Shown here piece by piece: positions 27,334 through 36,006 of a stretch of 64,000 nt of DNA. The notes beneath the pieces were generated by a model. The model was not told the origin of the DNA. It did no database searches and saw nothing but the letters and a program-made list of their open reading frames with translations. The stretch's first letter is position 1. Each line of letters starts with the position of its first letter. This DNA is from Pseudomonadota bacterium (lineage in GTDB: Bacteria > Pseudomonadota > Gammaproteobacteria > Burkholderiales > Burkholderiaceae_B): positions 1 to 64,000 of the forward strand of contig JAFACG010000005.1 in assembly GCA_023425645.1 (NCBI GenBank), read 5' to 3'. The translations under genes were made by a program, and so were the position numbers.

Positions 27334-28632
27334 TCAGGCGGTCATGAACTTTTTCCAGGCGCGGAACTGATTGCGCATGGGCAATTCGCTGGTGCCGTTG
27401 GTGGCCACCATGCCGCCTTCGATGGCCTTGTCCGTGCCGTTGTAGCGGTGCATGCTGATCCACTCGCCGCCTCGAGTCAGATTGCCTTCCTGGCAGCGGC
27501 CATACACCTCGATGTCGTCCGGCATCACGTTGGACGAGGGCGAGTTGATCAGGTTGGCGTACATCAGGCCGCGCTTGTAGATTTCCTCGGGGGCGCCCTT
27601 CAGGCGGAACAGCTGGATCTCGACATGAGTGCGGTCCACGGCCACGGGACGGATCACGCGGAACTGCTGGAACACGGTGTGCGGCGAGCCGCTGCCGTAG
27701 ATGATGGTGTTGTGGCGGTTCTGGCCCAGGATGTTCAGCGCCTTTTCCTCGCCATAGGCTTCTTTCAGCGATTCATAGTGGGCCTTGGACACCGGGTCGG
27801 TCTCGATGGCGCCGGGATTGAAGATGCCTTCCATATAGCCGTGGCCATTCTCGAAGGCGTACAGGTCCAGCTTCTCCCAGAAGCCGTAAGGCTCGCCGTT
27901 GCCGTCCATGATGTGCAGCTCCAGGGGCATGGAGCCGTAGTCCTGCGCCTGCTCGCGCGCCGCCGTGTAGGACGACTCATGCGTCACGTTGGCATGCATG
28001 GTGTCGTGCAGGTTCTCGTAGAACACCTTCCAGTTGGAGGGCTGCCAGACCTTGAAGGTACCGCCCGCCACTTCCACCTCGCCCACGGGCGAGCGGTCGC
28101 ACAGATTGTCGATGGAGGTGATCACATGGCCCAGGAACTCCTTCAGGCCCGGGCCCTCGGCGCTCTGGTTGGCGAACACGAAGCCGCGATAGCTCTCCAC
28201 CCGCGCCACGCGGCGCATGGAGAAGTCCGGATGCTTGGGATCGAAACAGGTGCCCTCGAAGCCGTTCTTCATGGGCGCGGCCAGATGCTGGCCGTCCAGC
28301 TTGAAGGTCCAGGCATGGTAGGGGCAGCGGAAGAACTTGCCCGTATTGCCGCAGCCCTCGGCCACGACCTTGGCGCCCTTGTGCGGGCAGCGGTTGTACA
28401 GCACGTACACGTTCTTGTCGCTGCCGCGCACCATGATCACGTCCTGGCCGCCCAGCGAAGTGGTGTGGTAGTCGCCGGGGTTGGGGACCTGGCTTTCGTG
28501 GCCTACATAGATCCAGGCGCGGCCGTAGATGCGCTCCATCTCCAGGCGGAAGATCTCGGGATCGGTATAGACCGATTTGTGCACGCTGTCCTCACGGACC
28601 AGCGCGGCCAGGGCTTCGTTGCTATAGCTCAT
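27334..28632 (-). CDS. Aromatic-ring-hydroxylating dioxygenase, large (alpha) subunit, Rieske type
   Basis: A 432-residue catalytic subunit. The Rieske [2Fe-2S] ligands are C82-x-H84 (NRCPHKG) and C103-x2-H106 (FRCPYHAW); the mononuclear iron site is in ENLHDTMHANVTHES with H213 and H218 and the bridging D210. Enzymes of this family insert both atoms of O2 into an aromatic ring. It resembles the benzoate/anthranilate/phenylpropionate-like branch by length, but the substrate cannot be read from sequence. No ferredoxin or reductase is encoded in the operon, so electrons must come from elsewhere. Confidence 0.93.
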   Translation of the reverse strand: MSYSNEALAALVREDSVHKSVYTDPEIFRLEMERIYGRAWIYVGHESQVPNPGDYHTTSLGGQDVIMVRGSDKNVYVLYNRCPHKGAKVVAEGCGNTGKFFRCPYHAWTFKLDGQHLAAPMKNGFEGTCFDPKHPDFSMRRVARVESYRGFVFANQSAEGPGLKEFLGHVITSIDNLCDRSPVGEVEVAGGTFKVWQPSNWKVFYENLHDTMHANVTHESSYTAAREQAQDYGSMPLELHIMDGNGEPYGFWEKLDLYAFENGHGYMEGIFNPGAIETDPVSKAHYESLKEAYGEEKALNILGQNRHNTIIYGSGSPHTVFQQFRVIRPVAVDRTHVEIQLFRLKGAPEEIYKRGLMYANLINSPSSNVMPDDIEVYGRCQEGNLTRGGEWISMHRYNGTDKAIEGGMVATNGTSELPMRNQFRAWKKFMTA

Positions 28633-28659
28633 GATTGCCTCCTTGCTGCCGGGCGCCCG

Positions 28660-29853
28660 TCAGGCGCCCTTCTTGTTGCTGTCCATCTTGCACTGCGGCG
28701 CAAAATGATCCTGGAATTGCTCGAAAACGGTGGACACGATCTTGTTGCTCATCTGGCCCTGCGCATTGGGAGCCACTTCGCGCATGTAGTAGGTCTGCAC
28801 CGGATACTGGTTGTTGTTGAAGGCGAAGGCTCCGCGCACGGACTCGAACGGCGCGCGGCGCAGCGCCTGGCGCAAGGCCTCGCGGTCGTGGGCCGCCTTG
28901 GGATCGGCCTTCAGGGCGCCGTCCAGCAGGCGGGCGGCGTCATAGCCCTGGGCCGCGTACATGGAGGGCAGGCGTCCATAGGCCTGCTGGAAATCCTTCA
29001 CGAAGCGCTGGTTGGCGGCGTTGTCCAGATCCGGCGACCATTGCGCGGCGTTGGCCATGCCCTGCATGGAATCGCCGATGGCGGCGATCGTGTCCTGGTC
29101 GGCCGAGAAACCCGGCGTGTAGACCGCCATCTGGCTGGACAGGCCGGAGTTGACCAGCTGCTTGATGAAGGCCACGCCCATGCCGCCGGGCAGGAAGAAG
29201 AACACCGCATCCGCACCCGAGGCCCGCATCTGGGCCAGCTCGGCGGCAAAATCCACCTGGCCCAGCTTCACGTAGACTTCATCGGCGATGTCGCCCTTGA
29301 AGGTGCGCTTGAAGCCCTCGATGGATTCGCGCCCGCCCGGATAGTTGGGCGCGATCAGGTAGACCTTCTTGTGCGCCTTGTCGGTCACGTATTTGCCCAT
29401 GGCGGCCGGGATGTCCTCGTTCTGCCAGGACACGGCGAAGAAATTCGGGTTGCAGCGCTCGCCGGCGTAGTCCGCCGGACCGGTGTTGGCCGAAATATAG
29501 ATCGTGTCGCTGCCCAGGATGGTGGGCATCACGGGCAGCAGCACGTTGGAAAACGCCATGCCGGTGATCACGTCCACCTTGTCGCGCTTGATCAGGCGCT
29601 CGACGGCCTGCCGGCCTTCCATGGGTTTCTGCTGGTCGTCGACCACCGTCACCGCGGTCTCGATCCCGCCCAGCTTGCCGTCGGCGTGCTTGACGCCCAG
29701 CTCGAAGCCGTCGCGGATCTCCGAGCCGATGGCCGCGCCCGGCCCCGACAAGGTGGTCAGCAGGCCGACCTTGAACACATCCTGCCCCCAGGCCGTGGAA
29801 CTGGCCGCCGCCAGGGCCACAGCGGTCATACAGCTCGCAAATCGCTTGTTCAT
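28660..29853 (-). CDS. LivK-type ABC transporter substrate-binding protein
   Basis: A 397-residue periplasmic receptor of the branched-chain amino acid/aromatic compound class (peripla_BP_6). A signal peptide ends SSTAWGQ, followed by FKVGLLTTLSGPGAAIGSEI and GGIETAVTVVDDQQKPMEGR. No permease or ATPase genes accompany it, so it probably shares a LivHMGF-type translocator encoded elsewhere. It is the first gene of the dioxygenase operon and likely captures the aromatic substrate. Start at 29853 was selected because it gives a proper signal peptide. Confidence 0.9.
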   Translation of the reverse strand: MNKRFASCMTAVALAAASSTAWGQDVFKVGLLTTLSGPGAAIGSEIRDGFELGVKHADGKLGGIETAVTVVDDQQKPMEGRQAVERLIKRDKVDVITGMAFSNVLLPVMPTILGSDTIYISANTGPADYAGERCNPNFFAVSWQNEDIPAAMGKYVTDKAHKKVYLIAPNYPGGRESIEGFKRTFKGDIADEVYVKLGQVDFAAELAQMRASGADAVFFFLPGGMGVAFIKQLVNSGLSSQMAVYTPGFSADQDTIAAIGDSMQGMANAAQWSPDLDNAANQRFVKDFQQAYGRLPSMYAAQGYDAARLLDGALKADPKAAHDREALRQALRRAPFESVRGAFAFNNNQYPVQTYYMREVAPNAQGQMSNKIVSTVFEQFQDHFAPQCKMDSNKKGA

Positions 29854-29996
29854 GCTTGTCTCCGTCCTCTGTCTTTCGTAGAAGGTGCTAAGTAAAGACG
29901 TCAATTCACAGCTCTGCCCCGATCTGATAACGTGCCATCGACAGGACTTACTGTTTTAAGTTTGAAATACATTAGGCCAGGGACGGGCCTTCGGGC

Positions 29997-30024
29997 TATC
30001 CGGAAGCAGCGAACCTTATCCGGA
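29997..30024 (-). promoter_or_regulatory. Direct repeat, candidate AraC/XylS-type activator site
   Basis: On the minus strand TCCGGATA occurs twice (30024-30017 and 30004-29997), 20 bp apart, i.e. about two helical turns, as expected for tandem half-sites of an AraC/XylS activator. GGATA is also the conserved half of the XylS box. The repeat lies between the divergent araC-type gene (30050) and the dioxygenase operon (29853), on the side suited to activate the operon. Confidence 0.5.
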
Positions 30025-30049
30025 TCCGGCAGAAATTAGGAGAGACATC

Positions 30050-31033
30050 ATGCAGGCGTGGTTCATGTCGGGGCTGACGCCCCTGCAGCGCAGCGCACCG
30101 CGCTTCCAATCACGCTGCCCGGACCAGACGCGCAGCGAGACCGCCGGCGTGCTGACCGAGCACCGCCTGACCTGGAATGGCGGTCAGGTGGACGCTTCGC
30201 TGCGTTACGCGAAAAGCCACAGCTTTTCCTTCGTGCTGCTCAAATATGGCGCCGCCGTGCAGGTTTCGCCGGGCGCGCTGGAAGATTTCCTGCTGTTCCA
30301 GGTGCCCATCCAGGGGCGCTCCTGCATACGGGTCGGCCGCGAGCTGGTACGCGCCGACCCCCATACGGCCGGCGTCATCTCCCCTTCTCTGCCCCTGGAG
30401 CTGGACTGGGAACAAGGCTGCGAACAATTCCTGATCAAGATCCCGCGCGTGCGGCTGGAAGAGGTGGCCCGCCGCTACCTGGGCCTGAACCTGGAGCGGC
30501 CTATCGAATTTGCCGCCACGCTGGCGCTGGACTCGCCCCAGGGGCGCGCCTGGCAGCATCAGGTGGGCAGCCTGCTGGCCTACGGCGCCCAGCCGCCGGG
30601 CGAACTGGACGGCTGGCTGCGCCAGGTGGAGGACAATCTGCTGCTACACTTGTTTCATACCCAGCCGGGCAACTACAGCCAGCAATTGCGGCTGGGCTGC
30701 GCGCCGGCGGGCTCGCGCCGCGTGCAGCGCGCCGAGGATTTCATGCGGGCCCATCTGGACGAGGCCCTGACGCTGGAACAGATTGCTGGCGCGGCCTGCG
30801 TCAGCGTGCGCAGCCTGACGCAGGCTTTCCGGGACGAACGCGGCCAGAGCCCCATGCAGTTCCTCAAGCAGATCCGGCTGGAAGCGGCGCATGCCGCCCT
30901 GCAGGCCGCGCCGCCCGGGACACTGGTCAGCGACGTGGCCTTGCGCTTCGGCTTCGGCCATCTGGGCCGTTTCTGCGCCGACTACAAGGCCCGCTTCGGC
31001 TGCAATCCCTCGCAGTCCTTGCGGGCCAGCTGA
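30050..31033 (+). CDS. AraC/XylS family transcriptional activator
   Basis: 327 residues. The N-terminal half (about 1-200) matches the AraC_binding_2 sensor class found in regulators of benzoate, anthranilate and phenylpropionate pathways. The C-terminal half has two helix-turn-helix units: DEALTLEQIAGAACVSVRSL with TQAFRDERGQSPMQFLKQIR, and VSDVALRFGFGHLGRFCADY. AGGAGA precedes the ATG at 30050. Divergent orientation makes it the likely substrate-responsive activator of the dioxygenase operon. Confidence 0.9.
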   Translation: MQAWFMSGLTPLQRSAPRFQSRCPDQTRSETAGVLTEHRLTWNGGQVDASLRYAKSHSFSFVLLKYGAAVQVSPGALEDFLLFQVPIQGRSCIRVGRELVRADPHTAGVISPSLPLELDWEQGCEQFLIKIPRVRLEEVARRYLGLNLERPIEFAATLALDSPQGRAWQHQVGSLLAYGAQPPGELDGWLRQVEDNLLLHLFHTQPGNYSQQLRLGCAPAGSRRVQRAEDFMRAHLDEALTLEQIAGAACVSVRSLTQAFRDERGQSPMQFLKQIRLEAAHAALQAAPPGTLVSDVALRFGFGHLGRFCADYKARFGCNPSQSLRAS

Positions 31034-31052
31034 TCAGTCCGTCAAAGAGGAA

Positions 31053-32219
31053 TCAACCCTCCAAGGCCTGGCCGGGCACCCAGAGGCGGCCATCGAAGAG
31101 GCGCCGCGCCGTGCGGTAGAAAGAACCGGCGCGCGCATGCCACTGGCCGTCCTGGCGGTCCACTTCCGCGCCCACCGTGAGCACGCCCGACGGCATGCCC
31201 AGACGCAGCGGCCCCTGCGGCGCCACCGACGCGGACAGGCATTGCGCAGGCAGGCTGCCCTGCATGCGCGCAGCCACGGCGGTGCACAGCGAAATGGTCA
31301 GCGGCAAGGCCCGATGCGGCTGGCCATTGGATATCACGCGCGCCACCAGATCTATGTCACCGGCGCAGATGGTTTCGCCGGACAGGGTGGGACTTTCCTG
31401 GGCCGGCGCCACGATGCAGACAAAAGGCACGATGCGGATCTGGCGCGCGGCATCTTCGTCCGGAGCAATGCCCATGCGCACCGAGGCCTGCACCCGGATG
31501 GCGTCCAGGCGCTCCAGGATCTGCGGCTGCGACTCCAGCCAGTCCGGCAGCTCCAGCCCCGTCAGGCCCACATCGGCGGCGCGCACGAACACGGCTGCGT
31601 TGGCCGCATCCACCAGCGAGACCTCGATGCGGCCCACGCCGGGCACGTCCAGCCATTCGGAAACCTGCCCGGTCGGCAGCAGCGCGCCCGTGGACGCCCC
31701 GCCCGGCTCGACGAAATCCAGGCGTATGGGCGAGCCCGTCCCGCCCACGCCGGGAATGGCCAGATCGCCGTCGTAGCGCGGCTGGCCATCCTCCACCGTG
31801 AAGCGGGCGTGGATGATTTTCTGCGTATTGGTGTTGAAGATGCGCACGCAGGCCTCGCCGTCCTCGACCTGCACCAGGCCCTCTTCCACGGCGAAGGGCC
31901 CGACGGCCGAGCTCATATTGCCGCAATTGCCGCGGTAGTCCACCTTCTGCTCCTTGATGGACACCTGCGCGAAGGTATAGTCCACATCGGCGTCGGGATG
32001 GCTGGACGGCCCGATGATGCACACCTTGGACAGCGAAGACACGCCTCCGCCCATGCCGTCAAGCTGGCGCCCATAAGGATCGGGCGAGCCCATGGCTGCG
32101 GCGAACAGCGGCGTCCAGTCATCGCGATTGGCCGGCAGGTCGCGGGCGTGCAGCATCAGCGCCTTGCTGGTGCCGCCGCGCATGAATACGGCGGGAAGGG
32201 ATTTCTGTTTCATCGTCAT
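31053..32219 (-). CDS. PrpF-family protein (aconitate/methylaconitate isomerase-like)
   Basis: 388 residues of the PrpF fold (two diaminopimelate-epimerase-like halves). Signature blocks are LPAVFMRGGTSKAL, YGRQLDGMGGGVSSLSKVCI, RGNCGNMSSAVGPFAVEEG and the C-terminal SGVLTVGAEV. PrpF proteins isomerise C=C bonds of 2-methylaconitate, aconitate or oxalomesaconate without a cofactor. It overlaps the GntR gene (ATGA) and is divergent from an aconitase, which suggests supply of an aconitase substrate from an aconitate isomer. The prpB/prpC methylcitrate genes are absent, so the classic propionate role is less likely. Confidence 0.85.
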   Translation of the reverse strand: MTMKQKSLPAVFMRGGTSKALMLHARDLPANRDDWTPLFAAAMGSPDPYGRQLDGMGGGVSSLSKVCIIGPSSHPDADVDYTFAQVSIKEQKVDYRGNCGNMSSAVGPFAVEEGLVQVEDGEACVRIFNTNTQKIIHARFTVEDGQPRYDGDLAIPGVGGTGSPIRLDFVEPGGASTGALLPTGQVSEWLDVPGVGRIEVSLVDAANAAVFVRAADVGLTGLELPDWLESQPQILERLDAIRVQASVRMGIAPDEDAARQIRIVPFVCIVAPAQESPTLSGETICAGDIDLVARVISNGQPHRALPLTISLCTAVAARMQGSLPAQCLSASVAPQGPLRLGMPSGVLTVGAEVDRQDGQWHARAGSFYRTARRLFDGRLWVPGQALEG

Positions 32220-33175
32220 TCCTGGTGCTTGGCTTGCGCCGTGGGGTTGAAAAGAGAAGATGGATGTGCGGCGCGCTGCAGCTGCTGCACTTTTTCATGG
32301 CTGGCATTGCCCAGGTGGCGCGCCAGCAGTTCGGCGGCGCGGGCGCGCTCGCCCTGCTCCAGCAGGTCCAGAATGGCCAGGTGCTCCAGGCACTGGCGGC
32401 GGATGCGCTGCCTGTCTATGGTCTCCTGATATTCCAGCAGGCGCCGCAACTGATTCTGGCGCGTGACGGTCTGGGCGATGAAGCGGTTGCCGGACAGGGA
32501 CGCCAGCGCCTCATGGAACGTGGCGTTGGCCTGGTACATCTCGGCATGGCCGGCATGGCGCCAGCCACCCTCGGCCAGGGCCTGCTGCTGGCGCCGCACC
32601 CGCCGCAGCACGGCGGTATCGATGGAAAAGCCGGGCAGCAGCATGGCGGCGGGCTCCAGCAGCTGCCGCAGCGCGTAGCTCTCTTCGCAGGCCTGGGGGC
32701 CGTCTATCATGGGCAGAAAGGACCAGCCCTTGCTCGCGCGCTGCTCCATCCAGCCTTCGTTGGCCGCGCGCGCCAGGATGCGGCGCAGGCGCTCGCGCGT
32801 CAGCCCGTAGCGGCGCATGGCGTCGTTTTCCGAGAGCGTGTCGCCCCACAGGCCCGAAAGCTTGTCGCGCGCCAGCTGAAGATAGGCCTCGTCGTCCTGG
32901 CTGGCGCCCAGTTCCTGTTCCACCACGCCCAGTTCGTCCGCGCCCTTCAGCAGGAACAGGCCGCGTCGCGGCGGCTGCGGGCCCACCACGCCTTTTTCGG
33001 CCAGGTAAGCCAGCGCGCCGCGCACGGGCGAACGGGAAGCGCCCAGCGCCTGAGCCAGCGATTGTTCGGTCAGGTGATGCCCGGCCTGCAGATGACCGGC
33101 CCGCACGTAATCCAGCAGGCGGTGCGCCAGCGTGACGTGCAGGGAATTGAACTCGTTCTTCATACAGGCATCCAT
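32216..33175 (-). CDS. GntR/FCD-type transcriptional regulator with two winged-helix segments
   Basis: A regulator of 319 residues. The first winged helix (about 15-70) contains TEQSLAQALGASRSPVRGAL. A second helix-turn-helix-like stretch (about 100-150) reads SENDAMRRYGLTRERLRRIL and is followed by EGWMEQRASKGWSF, a wing. The C-terminal FCD ligand-binding bundle contains ESYALRQLLEPAAM and later FHEALASLSGNRFI. Two DNA-binding-like units before the FCD domain is uncommon. Starts at 33187 (GTG), 33175 and 33163 are all possible; 33175 has the best upstream GGA. It is co-transcribed with prpF and faces an operator-like palindrome. Confidence 0.82.
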   Translation of the reverse strand: MDACMKNEFNSLHVTLAHRLLDYVRAGHLQAGHHLTEQSLAQALGASRSPVRGALAYLAEKGVVGPQPPRRGLFLLKGADELGVVEQELGASQDDEAYLQLARDKLSGLWGDTLSENDAMRRYGLTRERLRRILARAANEGWMEQRASKGWSFLPMIDGPQACEESYALRQLLEPAAMLLPGFSIDTAVLRRVRRQQQALAEGGWRHAGHAEMYQANATFHEALASLSGNRFIAQTVTRQNQLRRLLEYQETIDRQRIRRQCLEHLAILDLLEQGERARAAELLARHLGNASHEKVQQLQRAAHPSSLFNPTAQAKHQE

Positions 33176-33205
33176 GAAAACATCCACGACGCGGTCGCCG
33201 TTTTA

Positions 33206-33220
33206 TTGTATTATATACAA
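33206..33220. promoter_or_regulatory. GntR-type operator between gntR-prpF and acnA
   Basis: A perfect palindrome TTGTAT-TAT-ATACAA sits in an AT-rich island between the divergent genes, with a further ATACAA at 33226-33231. The form is like sites bound by FCD-subfamily GntR proteins. Both transcription units could be controlled from here by the adjacent regulator. Confidence 0.65.
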
Positions 33221-33330
33221 ACAAAATACAATTTTATTGTTCCGCAACTACTCCAGACGCATATTTTGTCTGGCCTTTCACGGTAAGGCCGCCCCCCTCC
33301 GGCCTTCATAGTACGGATGAATCGCTTGCC

Positions 33331-35985
33331 ATGTCCCAGTCTCCTGCCCTCGCCAAGCTGTCTGTGAACGGACGCTCCCTGCATTACGTGCCCATCGCCG
33401 ACATTCCCGGCGTCGACACCCTGCCCTATTCGCTGCGCGTCCTGCTGGAAAACCTCTGCCGCCAGAAGCTTGTGCGCGGCGCGGACGTGGACGAGGAAAT
33501 CCGCTCCCTGCTCGCGCGCAAGGTGGGCGACGGCATCACTTTCTATCCGGCGCGCGTGTTCGGTCAGGACATCCTGGGCCTGGTCATGCTGCTGGACATG
33601 GCGGCGCTGCGCGAAGGCGTGGAAGCGGCCGGCGGCGACGCCAGCCGCGTGCGCCCGCAAGTGCCCATCGACGTCATCATCGACCACTCCCTGCAAGTGG
33701 ACAGCTGGGCCAACCCGCAGGCGGCCGACATCAACCTGGCGCGCGAATACCAGCGCAACGGCGAACGCTTCGCCTTCCTGCGCTGGTGCTCCAGCAATTT
33801 CGAAGGGGTCAAGGTCGTGCCGCCCGGCAAAGGCATCATGCACCAGCTGCACATCGAACACATCGGCCAGGTCGTCTGGTCTGAACAGACGGACAGCGGC
33901 GAACTGGTCTATCCCGACAGTTGCGTGGGCACGGACAGCCACACGCCCATGGTCAACGGCCTGGGCATCCTGGGCTGGGGCGTGGGCGGCATCGAGGCCG
34001 AAGCCGTCATGGTGGGCCTGCCGGTGGCCATCGCCCTGCCCGCCGTGGTCGGCATCGAACTGAGCGGCTCGCTGCAGGACGGCGTGCTGCCTACCGACCT
34101 GGTGCTGGTCATCACCCAGAAGCTGCGCGAGCTGGGCGTGGTGGGCAAATTCGTGGAGTTCTTCGGCCCCAGCGTGGACCAGCTTTCGCTGGGCGACCGG
34201 GGCATGATCGCCAACATGGCCCCCGAATACGGCGCCACCGCCGTGTTCTTCCCCATCGACCAGGCCGCCCTGGACTATATGCACATGACGGGCCGCCCCC
34301 AGGAGCAGATTGCCCTGGTGGAACAATACAGCAAGGCGCAGAAGCTGTGGCGCGATCCGCAGGCGCCCGCCCCCGTCTACGACACGGTGCTGAAGCTGGA
34401 CCTGAGCGGCATCAAGCCCAGCCTGGCCGGCCCCAGCAACCCCGAAGACCACCTGGACCTGGATACCGCCGCCGCGCAGTTCCCCGCGCACCACCAGAAG
34501 ATCGCCCGCCGACCTTACGATCCCCAGCGCGCCGTGCCCGTGGAAGGCGAGGACTACGCCCTGCACGACGGCGACGTGGTGATCGCTGCCATCACGTCCT
34601 GTACCAATACGGCCAACCCCGCCAACATGATGGCCGCCGGCCTGCTGGCGCGCAATGCCGTGGCTCGCGGCCTGCGCAGCAAGCCCTGGGTCAAGACCTC
34701 GCTGGTGCCCGGCAGCCAGGTCACCGCGGATGTGTTGCAGCGCGCCGGCCTGCAGGACAGCCTGGATGCGCTGGGCTTCAATATCGCCGGTTTCGGCTGC
34801 ACCACCTGCAACGGCGGCTCCGGCCCGCTGCCGTCCAACATCGTCAAGGCCATCGAATCGGAAAAGCTCGTGGCCGCCGCCGTGCTCTCGGGCAACCGCA
34901 ACTTCGAGGGGCGCATCCACGCCAATGTGCGCGCCGCCTACCTGGCCTCGCCCGCGCTGGTCGTGGCCTACGCGCTGGCCGGCAACATGAACGTGGACCT
35001 GACGCGTGAACCGCTGGGCCGGGACGAACAGGGCCGGGACGTGTTCCTGAGCGACATCTGGCCCAAGGCCGCCCAGATCCGGCAAGCGATCCAGGACTCC
35101 TACGAGCGCGACTTGTTCATCGAACGCTATGCCGAACTGTACGACGGCGGTGCGCCCTGGGACGCATTGGCCCGCCAGAGCGACGGCGGCCACTACCCCT
35201 GGGAGGCCGACAGCACCTACATCCGCAAGCCGCCCTACTTCGACGGCCTGCAGCGCGAGCCCGCTCCCGTGGCCAACCTGCGCGGCATGCGCCCGCTGGC
35301 CATCCTGGGCGATTCCATCACCACGGACCACATTTCCCCGTCCGGCTCCATCAGCCTGGGCACGCCGGCCGCGGACTTCCTGCTGTCCAAAGGCGTGGCC
35401 CAGAAGGATTTCAACAACTACACCACGCGCCGCGCCAACCATGAAGTGGTCAAGCGCGCCACCTTCGCCAACATACGCCTGCGCAACAAGATCGTGCCCG
35501 GCGTGGAAGGCGGGGTCACCAAAGTCATGCCGGAAGGCGAAGTCATGCGCATCTTCGAGGCCGCACAGCTCTACCAGGAGCGCCAGGTGCCGCTGCTGGT
35601 CATCGCCGGCAAGAACTACGGCTGCGGTTCGTCCCGCGACTCGGCCGCCAAGGGGCCGGCGCTGCTGGGCGTGAAGGCCGTGGTGGCCGAAGGGTTCGAG
35701 CGCATCCACCGCACCAATCTGGTGGGCATGGGCGTGCTGCCGCTGCAGTTCCAGGACGGCGTCAATGCCGACACGCTGGGACTGGACGGAACGGAGACCT
35801 TCGATGTGCAGGGACTGGAGGAAAACCTGGGCGTGCGCTCGCAGGCCGAGCTGATCATTCACCGCCTGGACGGCAGCCGGCAGGCCGTGCCGGTCACCGT
35901 GCGCCTGGATACCGTGGAGGACGTGGAATACTGGCGCCACGGCGGCATTCTGCCGCGCGTGTGGCGCTCCTATCTGCAGGCCTGA
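33331..35985 (+). CDS. Aconitate hydratase, AcnA-type
   Basis: An 884-residue monomeric aconitase that interconverts citrate and isocitrate through cis-aconitate. The [4Fe-4S] ligands are C424 (AITSCTNTANP) and C490/C493 (GFGCTTCNGGSG). Active-site blocks VGTDSHTPMVNGLGILGWG and NYGCGSSRDSAAKG are present; the latter has Ser where most AcnA proteins have Trp (SSRDWAAKG). With divergent prpF and a GntR regulator it resembles a dedicated, substrate-induced aconitase rather than the housekeeping TCA enzyme. Whether it is AcnA or an AcnD relative would need a phylogeny. Confidence 0.9.
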   Translation: MSQSPALAKLSVNGRSLHYVPIADIPGVDTLPYSLRVLLENLCRQKLVRGADVDEEIRSLLARKVGDGITFYPARVFGQDILGLVMLLDMAALREGVEAAGGDASRVRPQVPIDVIIDHSLQVDSWANPQAADINLAREYQRNGERFAFLRWCSSNFEGVKVVPPGKGIMHQLHIEHIGQVVWSEQTDSGELVYPDSCVGTDSHTPMVNGLGILGWGVGGIEAEAVMVGLPVAIALPAVVGIELSGSLQDGVLPTDLVLVITQKLRELGVVGKFVEFFGPSVDQLSLGDRGMIANMAPEYGATAVFFPIDQAALDYMHMTGRPQEQIALVEQYSKAQKLWRDPQAPAPVYDTVLKLDLSGIKPSLAGPSNPEDHLDLDTAAAQFPAHHQKIARRPYDPQRAVPVEGEDYALHDGDVVIAAITSCTNTANPANMMAAGLLARNAVARGLRSKPWVKTSLVPGSQVTADVLQRAGLQDSLDALGFNIAGFGCTTCNGGSGPLPSNIVKAIESEKLVAAAVLSGNRNFEGRIHANVRAAYLASPALVVAYALAGNMNVDLTREPLGRDEQGRDVFLSDIWPKAAQIRQAIQDSYERDLFIERYAELYDGGAPWDALARQSDGGHYPWEADSTYIRKPPYFDGLQREPAPVANLRGMRPLAILGDSITTDHISPSGSISLGTPAADFLLSKGVAQKDFNNYTTRRANHEVVKRATFANIRLRNKIVPGVEGGVTKVMPEGEVMRIFEAAQLYQERQVPLLVIAGKNYGCGSSRDSAAKGPALLGVKAVVAEGFERIHRTNLVGMGVLPLQFQDGVNADTLGLDGTETFDVQGLEENLGVRSQAELIIHRLDGSRQAVPVTVRLDTVEDVEYWRHGGILPRVWRSYLQA

Positions 35986-36006
35986 TGCTCCACGGAGGGC
36001 CGACGA

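Noticed and set aside
26806..29895. Open frame of about 1000 codons on the plus strand across the dioxygenase genes
   Set aside because: Opposite to well-conserved Rieske and receptor genes; low-complexity His/Gln/Ala-rich translation without motifs.
33211..35940. Minus-strand open frame opposite the aconitase
   Set aside because: Shadow frame with His/Gln/Gly-rich composition; aconitase cluster residues are on the plus strand.
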